Part shown: positions 1 to 6,958 of the stretch, in pieces
Layout: each line of letters starts with the position of its first letter
How positions within the stretch are numbered: the stretch's first letter is position 1
From: an uncultured Actinotalea sp.
GTDB taxonomy: Bacteria; Actinomycetota; Actinomycetes; Actinomycetales; Cellulomonadaceae
Reading direction: 5' to 3'
Assembly: GCF_946885855.1 (NCBI RefSeq)
Contig: NZ_CAMPHH010000116.1
Location: 1-9,910 of the forward strand
Length of the DNA stretch: 9,910 nt
The notes under the pieces: model-generated
Database searches by the model: none
Told to the model about the DNA's origin: nothing
What the model saw: only the letters and a program-made list of their open reading frames with translations
Program-made: the position numbers and the translations under genes

Positions 1-1163
1 CCCTCGTCCTGCGCACCACCCTCGGCGGGGTCCTCCGTGGCGGTCGCCGTACCGGCCGGTGCGCGACGACGTCGGCCCCGGGAACCGACCGGGCCGAGCG
101 TCACCGCGAGCGTCAGGACCGCCGCGCACGCGGTCACCCAGAGGGTCGTCCCCACGGACCACACGACGAGCGCCGCGCCGCCGAACGCGAACAACGCCGT
201 CCAGACGTACATGATCAGCACGGCACGACGGTGCGAGTGGCCGAGCTGCAGCAGGCGGTGGTGCAGGTGCCGCCGGTCCGGGTGGAACGGGCTGCGCCCC
301 GCGCCGAGCCGGCGGACCACGGCGAGGCCCATGTCCAGCAACGGCAGGACGAGGACGGCGATCGGCAGCAGGATCGGCAGGAACGCCGGGATCGCCTGGC
401 GCGTCGACACGGCGACCGTGTCGATCTGGCCGGTGACGACGATCGTGGCCGCCGCGATGGTCAGGCCGATGAGCATCGACCCGGAGTCGCCCATGAAGAT
501 CCGCGCCGGGTGGAAGTTGTGCGGCAGGAAGCCCAGGCACGCGCCGACGAGCACGGCGACGACGAGCGTGGCGAGGTTGGAGTAGTCCGTGCTGCTCGCC
601 TGCGTGGTGAGCAGGTAGGTGTAGACGAAGAAGCCCGTGCCGCCGATGGCGATGAGACCCGCCGCGAGGCCGTCGAGCCCGTCGACGAAGTTCACCGCGT
701 TGATCGCCACGACGACGGTCAGCACCGTCGCCCCGAGGGAGAAGTAGCTCGAGCCGATCGTCAGCGTGTCCGCGAAGGGGATGGCGTACAGCTGGATCCC
801 GCCGAAGGCGATGAGACCCGCGGCGAGGACCTGACCGACGAGCTTGGTGAACCAGTCCAGGTCCCACACGTCGTCGGCAGCACCCAGCAGCGTCACCGCA
901 CCGGCGCCGGCCAGGATCGCCCACGCCGAGGACGACGTCGTGAAGACGCCCTCCAGGAACGGCATCCGGGACGCCAGCAGCAGCGCGACCGCCATCCCGA
1001 GGAACATCGCGACGCCGCCGAGCCGGGGGGTGGGGATGACGTGGACGTCGCGGTCCCGCACGGCCGTGATGGCGCCGGTGCGCAGTGCGACCCAGCGTGC
1101 GAGAGGCGTGAGGAGGTACGTCACCGCCGCGGAGACGAGCATGAGCAGCAGGTAGACCCTCAC
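1..1163 (-). CDS. wecA: Polyprenyl-phosphate GlcNAc-1-phosphate transferase, WecA/Rfe family (3' end cut by window edge)
   Basis: This is an integral membrane enzyme of the MraY/WecA family, which transfers GlcNAc-1-phosphate from UDP-GlcNAc to a polyprenyl phosphate. In actinobacteria that step starts lipid-linked envelope glycans, for example the linkage unit of arabinogalactan in mycobacteria. 387 codons are visible with no stop before the edge; M. tuberculosis WecA is about 404 residues, so little is missing. About ten hydrophobic segments are readable from residue 3 to about 358. The family motifs are present: Asp-Asp at 97-98 (GAADDVWDL), NAVNFVDGLDGL at 155-166, MGDSGSM at 224-230, and the His-rich HPDRRHLHHRL at 294-304. 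A basic patch (SRGRRRRAP, 361-369) begins a polar cytoplasmic tail. The GTG start at 1163-1161 overlaps the tsaC stop as GTGA, which implies translational coupling. The lipid carrier and downstream polymer cannot be told from sequence. Confidence 0.93.
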   Translation of the reverse strand, partial: MRVYLLLMLVSAAVTYLLTPLARWVALRTGAITAVRDRDVHVIPTPRLGGVAMFLGMAVALLLASRMPFLEGVFTTSSSAWAILAGAGAVTLLGAADDVWDLDWFTKLVGQVLAAGLIAFGGIQLYAIPFADTLTIGSSYFSLGATVLTVVVAINAVNFVDGLDGLAAGLIAIGGTGFFVYTYLLTTQASSTDYSNLATLVVAVLVGACLGFLPHNFHPARIFMGDSGSMLIGLTIAAATIVVTGQIDTVAVSTRQAIPAFLPILLPIAVLVLPLLDMGLAVVRRLGAGRSPFHPDRRHLHHRLLQLGHSHRRAVLIMYVWTALFAFGGAALVVWSVGTTLWVTACAAVLTLAVTLGPVGSRGRRRRAPAGTATATEDPAEGGAQDE

Positions 1164-1939
1164 CGCTCGGCCCCCCGCGGAGGCTCGGCCCCGGACGCCG
1201 ACGCGGCCGGAGGCTGTGGCTGCACCGGAGGATGCGGCTCGGTGGCGGGCGGCTGCTCGGCCGCGGGCACGTCGGACGACCGGTCCACGGTGCCCGGGAT
1301 CCCGTCCAGGTCGAGCACGTCGGTCACGGCGCGCAGCTCGTCGAGACCGATCGCCCCCGCGCGCAGCAGGCGCGGCACGGCACCCGTCGCGTCGAGGACC
1401 GTCGACCGCTCCGCCTGGGCCAGCTCGCCCGCGTCGAGCACGAGCTGGACCCCACCGGCCCCCGGCAGGACGTCCTCGGCGCGGCGCGGCGGGCTCTGCC
1501 CTGCGCCGTGCGCGCCGGTCACCGCCAGCGGGCCGGTGCGGCGCAGCAGCGCCAGCGCGGCCGGGTGGTCGGGCATCCGCACGGCCACGGTGCGGCCGTC
1601 GTCACCGAGGTCCCAGGCGAGCGACGGCTGGGCGTGCAGCACGAGCGTGAGGCGCCCGGGCCAGAACGCGGCGAGGAGGGCCCGGGCCGCGTCCGGGACG
1701 TCGGTGCACAGCCCGTCGACCGTCCGCGCGTCCGGCACGAGGACGGCCGGGGGGACCCCGTCCGGCTTCTGCGTCGCGGCGGCGAGGGACGCGACGGCGT
1801 CCGGCGTGAAGGCCTCGGCGGCGAAGCCGTACACGGTGTCCGTGGGGACGACCACGAGGCCGCCGCGACCGAGGACGTGCACCGCCTCGTCGAGCGCCGG
1901 CCCCCAGGAGGCCGGCTCCCGGCAGTCCATCACCCTCAC
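1160..1939 (-). CDS. tsaC: L-threonylcarbamoyladenylate synthase family protein (YrdC/Sua5/TsaC), diverged active-site motifs
   Basis: The family makes threonylcarbamoyl-AMP from threonine, bicarbonate and ATP, the first step of t6A37 modification of ANN-decoding tRNAs. The fold is recognisable. Numbering from the ATG at 1930, VVVPTDTVYGFAAEAF lies at 26-41, FWPGRLTLVL at 89-98, VAVRMPDHPAALALL at 115-129, and a C-terminal VPRLLRAGAI at 185-194. The position of the SAN-type motif reads TGAHGAG (138-144), and the KxR segment reads TQKP (53-56), so key residues differ from the family. After about residue 208 there is a Pro/Ala-rich tail to residue 256; the separate Sua5 C-terminal domain is absent. 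The start is uncertain. GTG at 1939 overlaps the prmC stop as GTGA, like the neighbouring junctions. In-frame GTG 1933 and ATG 1930 give proteins 2 and 3 residues shorter. Family membership is secure; catalytic competence is not. Confidence 0.88.
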   Translation of the reverse strand: MRVMDCREPASWGPALDEAVHVLGRGGLVVVPTDTVYGFAAEAFTPDAVASLAAATQKPDGVPPAVLVPDARTVDGLCTDVPDAARALLAAFWPGRLTLVLHAQPSLAWDLGDDGRTVAVRMPDHPAALALLRRTGPLAVTGAHGAGQSPPRRAEDVLPGAGGVQLVLDAGELAQAERSTVLDATGAVPRLLRAGAIGLDELRAVTDVLDLDGIPGTVDRSSDVPAAEQPPATEPHPPVQPQPPAASASGAEPPRGAER

Positions 1940-2880
1940 GACGGCGAGTCTCGCACGATCACCCGCTCGCCCCGGCGAGCGGCGAGCATCCGGTCCCGTC
2001 CGCCCAGGTCCGTGGCCGTCGTGACGTCCACGAGGTCCCCGGTCGCGAGGGCGAGCGCACGGACGGTCGCGGCCTGCACCTCGGCGTGCTCCATGACGAG
2101 CAGGCCACCGGGCCGCAGCAGCCGCACGGCGGTGCGCACCACGCCCCGGGGCACCTCCAGGCCGTCGGGACCGCCGCCGTAGAGCGCGAGGTCCGGGTCG
2201 TGGTCGCGCACCTCCGGGTCGACCGGCACGGCGTCGGGCGGGATGTACGGCGGGTTCGTCACGACGACGTCGACCGTGCCGTCGAGCTCGGCGAGGACGT
2301 CGTCGGCGGTCGCGTCCGCCTCCACGAGCCGCTCCAGCCGCACGCCCGCCCGGGCGGCGTTCCTGCCGGTCAGGTCGACCGCCCGGGCCGAGAGGTCCAC
2401 GGCCACGACGCGGCTCGACGGCACCTCGAGGGCGACGGAGACGGCGATGCCGCCGGCACCGCAGCACAGGTCGACGACCAGCGGCGTCCGTCCCGACCGG
2501 GCGAGTGCCGCTGCCTCGTCGACGGCGCGCTGGGCGACGCCCTCGGTCTCCGGTCGTGGCACGAACACCCCCGGCTCGACCGTCAGCGTGAGGTGCCGGA
2601 ACCCCGTCTCGCCGACGATGTGCTGCAACGGCTCCCGACGACGACGCCGCTCGACCACCTCCGCGTACCGGGCGCGGAACCCCTCCGGCTCCGCGCTGGC
2701 CAGCGCCGGCTCGAACCGCCGAACCCCGAGCACGAAGGCGGCCAGGGCCGCCGCGTCGTGGTGGGGCGACGGGACACCGGCGTCCGCCAGCAGGTCACCG
2801 GCCGCGGCGACGACACGGCGCAGCGACGGCACCTCGGCTCCCGGCGCCGCGGGCGACGGGGCGGGACCGTCGGTGGTCAC
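1936..2880 (-). CDS. prmC: Release factor glutamine methyltransferase PrmC (HemK)
   Basis: PrmC uses S-adenosylmethionine to N5-methylate the Gln of the GGQ motif in peptide release factors, which raises termination efficiency. The 314-residue product has the N-terminal helical release-factor-binding region (about 18-90, with [12 protein letters not shown] at 83-94). The PrmC signature VPRPETE follows at 107-113. The class I methyltransferase motif [17 protein letters not shown], is at 135-150, and the catalytic NPPYIPPD at 209-216 binds the target glutamine. The length is slightly above the usual 280-290 because of a Pro/Ala-rich N-terminus. The GTG start at 2880-2878 overlaps the prfA stop as GTGA. 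No clear Shine-Dalgarno precedes it, so translation is probably coupled to prfA. Its substrate RF1 is encoded immediately upstream. Older names (HemK, protoporphyrinogen oxidase) are misannotations. Confidence 0.95.
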   Translation of the reverse strand: MTTDGPAPSPAAPGAEVPSLRRVVAAAGDLLADAGVPSPHHDAAALAAFVLGVRRFEPALASAEPEGFRARYAEVVERRRRREPLQHIVGETGFRHLTLTVEPGVFVPRPETEGVAQRAVDEAAALARSGRTPLVVDLCCGAGGIAVSVALEVPSSRVVAVDLSARAVDLTGRNAARAGVRLERLVEADATADDVLAELDGTVDVVVTNPPYIPPDAVPVDPEVRDHDPDLALYGGGPDGLEVPRGVVRTAVRLLRPGGLLVMEHAEVQAATVRALALATGDLVDVTTATDLGGRDRMLAARRGERVIVRDSPS

Positions 2881-3962
2881 GGGGCCGACCCCGCCGCCTC
2901 GGCCAGCCGCGCGGCGTCGTCGGCGTCGATCGCGGACCGCACCACCGGCTCGAGGTCCCCGTCGAGGACCTGGTCGAGGTTGTAGGCCTTGTAGCCGGTG
3001 CGGTGGTCGACGATCCGGTTCTCGGGGAAGTTGTAGGTCCGGATGCGCTCGGACCGGTCCACCGTCCGGACCTGGGACCGCCGGGCCTGCGACGCCGCCG
3101 CCGCGGCCTCCTCCTGCTGGGCGGCGAGCAGGCGCGCGCGCAGGATCCGCAGGGCCGCCTCCTTGTTCTGCAGCTGGGACTTCTCGTTCTGGCAGGACAC
3201 GACGATGCCCGTCGGCAGGTGGGTCAGACGCACGGCCGAGTCGGTCGTGTTGACCGACTGCCCGCCCGGGCCCGAGGAGCGGAAGACGTCGACGCGCAGG
3301 TCGTTGGGGTCGATCGCGACCTCCGCGACGTCCTCGGCCTCCGGCAGGGCGACGACCCCCGCCGCCGAGGTGTGGATCCGGCCCTGGGACTCCGTCACGG
3401 GGACGCGCTGCACGCGGTGCACGCCACCCTCGTACTTCAGGTGCGCCCACACGCCGTCCTCGGGCGGGACCGTGCCGCGCGCCTTGACCGCGAGCGTCAC
3501 GTCCTTGTAGCCACCCAGGTCGGACTGGGTGGACTCGAGCACCTCGGTCCGCCAGCCCCGACGCTCGGCGTACCGCGTGTACATGCGCAGCAGGTCCGCG
3601 GCGAAGAGCGCGGACTCCTCGCCGCCCTCCCCCGCCTTGATCTCCAGCAGGACGTCCCGGGCGTCGTCGGGGTCCCGTGGGACGAGGGCGCGGCGCAGGG
3701 CCTCCTCGGCCCGGGCCGCGGCGGCCCGCAGGACGGGCAGCTCGGCCGCGAACGCCTCGTCGTCGACCGCGAGCTCCGCGGCCGCCGCGGCGTCCCCCGC
3801 GGCCTGCTCCCAGGCCCGGAAGGCCGCGACGACGCGACCGAGCTCCGCGTAGCGGCGCCCCAGGGCCCGCGCCTCCGCCGGGTCCGCGTGGACCGCGGGA
3901 TCGGCCAGGCGCGCCTCGATCTCGGCGTGCTCGGCGATGAGCGGACCCACCGCGTCGATCAT
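2877..3962 (-). CDS. prfA: Peptide chain release factor 1 (RF1)
   Basis: RF1 reads UAA and UAG stop codons in the ribosomal A site and triggers peptidyl-tRNA hydrolysis. The 361-residue protein is full length for the family. It has an N-terminal helical domain (1-100), the conserved [17 protein letters not shown] (108-124), the tripeptide anticodon PVT at 188-190 within [15 protein letters not shown], and [18 protein letters not shown] (231-248) with the catalytic GGQ at 233-235. PVT and the RF1-type sequence around it separate it from RF2, which carries SPF, and no RF2-like frameshift is present. The ATG at 3962 is preceded by GAGGAG at 3974-3969 with 6-nt spacing. prmC overlaps its stop by 4 nt and encodes the enzyme that methylates Gln235. 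It is the first gene of the prfA-prmC-tsaC-wecA operon. Confidence 0.97.
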   Translation of the reverse strand: MIDAVGPLIAEHAEIEARLADPAVHADPAEARALGRRYAELGRVVAAFRAWEQAAGDAAAAAELAVDDEAFAAELPVLRAAAARAEEALRRALVPRDPDDARDVLLEIKAGEGGEESALFAADLLRMYTRYAERRGWRTEVLESTQSDLGGYKDVTLAVKARGTVPPEDGVWAHLKYEGGVHRVQRVPVTESQGRIHTSAAGVVALPEAEDVAEVAIDPNDLRVDVFRSSGPGGQSVNTTDSAVRLTHLPTGIVVSCQNEKSQLQNKEAALRILRARLLAAQQEEAAAAASQARRSQVRTVDRSERIRTYNFPENRIVDHRTGYKAYNLDQVLDGDLEPVVRSAIDADDAARLAEAAGSAP

Positions 3963-3968
3963 GGCCTG

Positions 3969-3974
3969 CTCCTC
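3969..3974 (-). promoter_or_regulatory. Shine-Dalgarno of prfA
   Basis: GAGGAG on the minus strand lies 6 nt upstream of the ATG at 3962. It fixes the prfA start and is identical in sequence and spacing to the rpmE site. It is the only strong ribosome binding site of the four-gene operon; the three downstream genes lack one and rely on overlaps. Confidence 0.8.
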
Positions 3975-3988
3975 GCTCGTCGGCTCCC

Positions 3989-4006
3989 GCCCGCGTCACC
4001 GCGGGC
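3989..4006 (-). promoter_or_regulatory. Hairpin with GNRA-type tetraloop in the prfA leader
   Basis: The minus-strand transcript would read GCCCGCG-GUGA-CGCGGGC, a perfect 7-bp stem closed by GUGA, which fits the stable GNRA tetraloop class. It ends 14 nt upstream of the prfA Shine-Dalgarno (GAGGAG, 3974-3969). A role in translation initiation or mRNA stability is inference; in DNA this GC-rich some short stems arise by chance. Confidence 0.4.
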
Positions 4007-4093
4007 CCGAACCCGGCAGCCACGCCGTCCGGCCGCCGCTCTCGTCGATCGCGTCCCTGCCGCCGCCCGTCACCCGACCGGGCCCGGACGCAG

Positions 4094-4141
4094 CAGCGCC
4101 GGCGAGACCGCGCGGGTGTCCGCGGCGGTCCGCCGGCGCCG
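4094..4141 (-). terminator. Strong hairpin terminator after rpmE
   Basis: Starting 6 nt after the rpmE TAA, the minus strand forms a long stem. GCGCCGGCG (4139-4131) pairs with 4104-4096. After a bulged T (4105), GACCGC (4130-4125) pairs with 4111-4106. After a bulged C (4124), GCGG (4123-4120) pairs with 4115-4112 around an ACAC tetraloop. That is 19 Watson-Crick pairs with two single-base bulges. No U-tract follows, as is common for terminators in high-GC actinobacteria. It should separate rpmE from the prfA operon; actual termination efficiency is unknown. Confidence 0.7.
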
Positions 4142-4147
4142 GAGGCC

Positions 4148-4366
4148 TTACTTCGCGCCGGCCTTCTTGCCGTAGCGCGCCTCGAACCGGGCCACACGGC
4201 CACCGGTGTCGAGGATCTTCTGCTTGCCCGTGTAGAACGGGTGGCAGGCGGCGCAGACGTCGGCGTGGATCTGGCCGCTCGTCTGCGTGCTGCGCGTCGT
4301 GAAGGTGTTCCCGCAGGTGCAGGTCACCGTCGTCTCGACGTACTCCGGGTGGATGTCCTTCTTCAC
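4148..4366 (-). CDS. rpmE: 50S ribosomal protein L31, zinc-binding (C+) form
   Basis: L31 bridges the large and small ribosomal subunits. The 72-residue product has the family start [20 protein letters not shown] and the [10 protein letters not shown] core (41-50). Cysteines sit at 16, 18, 38 and 41 (CxC...CxxC), the zinc-binding form rather than the cysteine-free paralogue made under zinc starvation. The GTG start at 4366-4364 is set by GAGGAG at 4378-4373 with 6-nt spacing. The gene appears to be its own transcription unit, with a hairpin after rho upstream, a SigR/SigH-like promoter match at 4448-4474, and a strong hairpin after its TAA. Rho is upstream and prfA downstream, the usual actinobacterial order. 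Confidence 0.97.
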   Translation of the reverse strand: MKKDIHPEYVETTVTCTCGNTFTTRSTQTSGQIHADVCAACHPFYTGKQKILDTGGRVARFEARYGKKAGAK

Positions 4367-4372
4367 GGGTCT

Positions 4373-4378
4373 CTCCTC
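4373..4378 (-). promoter_or_regulatory. Shine-Dalgarno of rpmE
   Basis: GAGGAG on the minus strand, 6 nt before the GTG at 4366, decides this non-ATG start. The resulting N-terminus MKKDIHPEY matches the L31 family start. Confidence 0.8.
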
Positions 4379-4447
4379 AGGTCACGACCTCCGGGTCGCG
4401 GGCGGGTTCGCCCACGGGAACCGGAGACCAAGGGGACAGTCTGCCAG

Positions 4448-4474
4448 AACGCCCCGGCGGCCCCGAACCTTCCC
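4448..4474 (-). promoter_or_regulatory. Candidate SigR/SigH-type promoter of rpmE
   Basis: The minus strand has GGGAAG (4474-4469), exactly 18 nt, then GTT (4450-4448), in context CGTT. The actinobacterial SigR/SigH thiol-stress sigma consensus is GGGAAT or GGAAY, about 18 nt, then GTT, so only the last -35 base deviates. Transcription would start near 4440, giving a leader of about 70 nt. rpmE is a reported SigR target in Streptomyces coelicolor, which supports the reading. A weak vegetative-like CAGACT at 4443-4438 overlaps downstream without a good -35. Confidence 0.5.
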
Positions 4475-4505
4475 GGTGCGCCGGTGACGTGCTTGCGCGC
4501 TGCCT

Positions 4506-4537
4506 GCTGCTCCCGCCGACGCGACAGCGGGAGCAGC
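4506..4537 (-). terminator. Hairpin terminator after rho
   Basis: Ten nt after the rho TGA (4550-4548) the minus strand forms a perfect 11-bp stem, GCTGCTCCCGC pairing with GCGGGAGCAGC, around a 10-nt loop (4517-4526). No U-tract follows. Position and strength fit an actinobacterial intrinsic terminator ending the rho transcript before the rpmE promoter. Confidence 0.7.
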
Positions 4538-4547
4538 GGGCACGCGG

Positions 4548-6665
4548 TCAGTCGGTGCCGTGGTGCCCGGGGGCGCTCGGCGTGGTCTTCTGCACCTGCA
4601 GGAGGAACTCGACGTTCGAGCTCGTCTCCCTCAGCTTGGACAGCAGCAGCTCGATCGCCTGCTGCTGGTCCAGCGCGCTCATCACGCGGCGCAGCTTCCA
4701 GTTGATCTTCAGCTCGTCCGCGGGCACGAGGATCTCCTCCCGGCGCGTGCCGGAGGCGTCCACGTCCACGGCGGGGAAGATCCGCTTGTCCGCGAGCTGC
4801 CGGGAGAGCTTGAGCTCCATGTTCCCGGTGCCCTTGAACTCCTCGAAGATGACCTCGTCGGCCTTCGAGCCGGTCTCCACGAGCGCGGTGGCGAGGATGG
4901 TCAGGGACCCGCCGTGCTCGATGTTCCGCGCGGCGCCGAAGAAGCGCTTGGGCGGGTACAGCGCGCTGGAGTCGACACCACCGGACAGGATCCGGCCCGA
5001 GGCAGGTGCCGCGATGTTGTACGCCCGACCCAGCCGCGTGATCGAGTCCAGGAGCACGACGACGTCCTGGCCGAGCTCGACCAGGCGCTTCGCCCGCTCG
5101 ATCGCCAGCTCCGCGACCGTGGTGTGGTCGTCGGCGGGCCGGTCGAAGGTCGAGGCGATGACCTCGCCCTTGACCGTGCGCTGCATGTCCGTGACCTCCT
5201 CCGGGCGCTCGTCCACGAGCACGACCATGAGGTGGACCTCGGGGTTGTTCGTGGTGATCGCGTTGGCGATCGCCTGCAGCACGAGCGTCTTGCCGGCCTT
5301 GGGCGGCGAGACGATGAGGCCGCGCTGGCCCTTGCCGATCGGCGCGACGAGGTCGATGACACGGGTCGTCATGACGTTCGGCGCGGTCTCCAGGCGCAGG
5401 CGCTCCTGGGGGTACAGGGGCGTCAGCTTGCCGAACTCCGGCCGCGTCCGCGCCTGCTCCGCGGGCATCCCGTTGACCTGGTCCAGGCGGACGAGGGCGT
5501 TGACCTTGCTGTTGCGCCCCTGGGGCTGCGGGTCGCCCTCGCGCGGCTGCCGGACCGCGCCGACGACGGCGTCGCCCTTGCGCAGGCCGTGCTTCTTCAC
5601 CTGGTTCATCGAGACGTACACGTCGTGGTCGCCCGGCAGGTAGCCGCTCGTGCGCACGAACGCGTAGTTGTCCTTGATGTCGAGGATGCCCGCGACGGGG
5701 ACGAGCACGTCGTCGTCGTCGAGCTCCGGCTCGTCGAAGCCCGGCAGGTCCTCCCGGCCACCGCGACCGCGGCGCTTGTTGCGGTCCCGGTCGCGGTAGC
5801 GGCCCCGGCGACGGCGGCCGCCGCCCTCCTCGTCGAGCTCCTCCCGGCGCTGGTCCGGCCGCGTGTCGCTCTGCGGCTGGGCCCGCTGACCGTCGTCGCG
5901 AGTCGAGGTGTCACGCACGTCCCGGTGCCCCGGCTCGCGCTGCTCCCGGGAGCCGTCCTCGCGGTCGCCCGCGGCCCGCTGGGCGGGGCCCCCGTCGTCG
6001 CCGCGTCCGCCGCGGCGCGGGCGACGCCCCTCGAGCGCGACGAGGCGCGCCGCCTCGGCGGCGCGGGCCGCACGCTCGTCCGGCGTCTCCCCGGCCGCCT
6101 CCGCTGCCCGCCGCTCGGCGTGGGCGGCGATGTCGCCGAGGTCGAGGACCGGTCGCGCGTCCTCCGACCTCGACTCCGGCTGCTCCCGCCGGCCGCGCTG
6201 ACGAGTGGGCTCCGGCGCGGCCTGCGTCGTGGCCTGCGTTCCCATCCCGGTCGAGCCCTCGGGCTCGCCCGCCGGTCGACCGGCCCGGCGCGCACCCCGG
6301 CGCGGGGGGGTCGCGCCCCCGGCGCGCTCCGGCGCCGTGGCCTCCGGGGCGGTCGGCGCGCTCTCGGAGGCGCCCGCCGTCGTCGGCGCGCCCTCCGTCG
6401 CGGTCGACGCGCCGGCCCCGGCGGGAGCCTGGGTCGGTGCCGTCGTGCCGCTGCGGCGTCCAGCGGCGCCCTTGCCGCCGTCGCGCCGCTCGCGGATGGC
6501 GCTGACGAGGTCGCTCTTGCGCATCCCCTTCGTGCCCGTGACGCCGAGCTCGGCGGCGAGCGCCTGCAGCTCCGGCAGGCGAAGGGTCGAGAGGGCGCCC
6601 GAGCGCGCGGCGGACGCTGCAGGCGCGTCCTCGCGCTGGTCGGCGGCCTCGATGGTCTCTGTCAC
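4548..6665 (-). CDS. rho: Transcription termination factor Rho, with long Arg-rich insertion
   Basis: Rho is a hexameric RNA-dependent ATPase that loads on untranslated RNA and dislodges RNA polymerase. The product is 705 residues against 419 in E. coli. A Rho-N helical domain (about 24-58, LRLPELQALAAELGV) is followed by an insertion of about 250 residues (62-315), low in complexity and rich in Ala, Gly, Arg, Glu and Asp, with the basic stretch RRRRGRYRDRDRNKRRGRGG at 284-303. The cold-shock-like RNA-binding domain comes next (VAGILDIKDNYAFVRTSGYL, 324-343). The ATPase carries Walker A SPPKAGKT (453-460), Walker B VVVLLD (535-540), the Q-loop region SGGVDSSALYPPKRFFGAARN (561-581) and the R-loop KGTGN (611-615). 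The GTG at 6665 has AAGGA 6 nt upstream. The insertion is typical of actinobacteria and adds RNA contacts in studied species. A hairpin terminator follows the gene. Confidence 0.97.
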   Translation of the reverse strand: MTETIEAADQREDAPAASAARSGALSTLRLPELQALAAELGVTGTKGMRKSDLVSAIRERRDGGKGAAGRRSGTTAPTQAPAGAGASTATEGAPTTAGASESAPTAPEATAPERAGGATPPRRGARRAGRPAGEPEGSTGMGTQATTQAAPEPTRQRGRREQPESRSEDARPVLDLGDIAAHAERRAAEAAGETPDERAARAAEAARLVALEGRRPRRGGRGDDGGPAQRAAGDREDGSREQREPGHRDVRDTSTRDDGQRAQPQSDTRPDQRREELDEEGGGRRRRGRYRDRDRNKRRGRGGREDLPGFDEPELDDDDVLVPVAGILDIKDNYAFVRTSGYLPGDHDVYVSMNQVKKHGLRKGDAVVGAVRQPREGDPQPQGRNSKVNALVRLDQVNGMPAEQARTRPEFGKLTPLYPQERLRLETAPNVMTTRVIDLVAPIGKGQRGLIVSPPKAGKTLVLQAIANAITTNNPEVHLMVVLVDERPEEVTDMQRTVKGEVIASTFDRPADDHTTVAELAIERAKRLVELGQDVVVLLDSITRLGRAYNIAAPASGRILSGGVDSSALYPPKRFFGAARNIEHGGSLTILATALVETGSKADEVIFEEFKGTGNMELKLSRQLADKRIFPAVDVDASGTRREEILVPADELKINWKLRRVMSALDQQQAIELLLSKLRETSSNVEFLLQVQKTTPSAPGHHGTD

Positions 6666-6729
6666 GAAGGATCCTTCCCCCTCGTCCGGCGGCCCGGTCC
6701 TGATCGGCAGGTGGGGTCCGCGTGGGTGT

Positions 6730-6763
6730 CACGCCCTGCGCCGGGCGTGGTGATCGGCCACGC
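6730..6763 (-). promoter_or_regulatory. Overlapping, mutually exclusive hairpins in the rho leader
   Basis: On the minus strand GCGTGG (6763-6758) can pair with CCACGC (6750-6745) around a 7-nt loop. Alternatively CACGCCC (6749-6743) can pair with GGGCGTG (6736-6730) around a 6-nt loop. The two stems share 6745-6749, so only one forms at a time. They lie about 65-98 nt before the rho start. Regulatory use, such as a switch in an autoregulated leader, is inference. Confidence 0.35.
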
Positions 6764-6958
6764 GCGGTCGTGCGCCGGCGAGGGCGCGGGACCAGGTGGT
6801 GGCGGTTGTCCCCTGCGGCGTGCGGAGCTGGTGTTCACCGAGAAGCACGCGTCGGCGCCGAGTGCGTCGACGGTCCGGCCGAGTGTCCGACAGCACCTGA
6901 TGCGGTCGCCGGGGGATGGGCGCCACGGTACCACCGTCGACCTCGCGGACCGGCTCCC

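Larger units (their letters stand above)
3963..4147 (-). other. Intergenic region between rpmE and prfA
   Basis: This 185-nt gap holds the rpmE terminator hairpin (4094-4141), the prfA leader hairpin (3989-4006) and the prfA ribosome binding site. If the terminator works, the prfA operon needs its own promoter between about 4093 and 4007. I see no TANNNT -10 element there. The best partial match is a TGACGG-like -35 with a poor GATCGA -10 about 16 nt later, too weak to call. Confidence 0.5.
4367..4547 (-). other. Intergenic region between rho and rpmE
   Basis: This 181-nt gap contains, in transcription order, the rho terminator hairpin, the SigR-like promoter match, an unremarkable leader of about 70 nt, and the rpmE ribosome binding site. 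No small ORF with a convincing ribosome binding site was seen. Confidence 0.6.

Noticed and set aside
231..2024. 597-codon plus-strand open frame (and nearby frames at 37-585, 844-1155, 1216-1650, 1232-2182)
   Set aside because: Antisense to wecA and tsaC. The composition is Arg/Asp/Gly or Ser/Arg repetitive, with no family motifs; high-GC shadows.
1936..4203. 755-codon minus-strand frame spanning prfA and prmC
   Set aside because: Only its last 314 codons (from 2880) are PrmC. The upstream part is an Arg/Gly-rich out-of-frame reading of prfA, so it is not a fusion.
6667..6678. Perfect palindrome GAAGGATCCTTC at the rho ribosome binding site
   Set aside because: It has no loop, so it cannot fold into a stable intramolecular hairpin; most likely coincidental around the AAGGA sequence.
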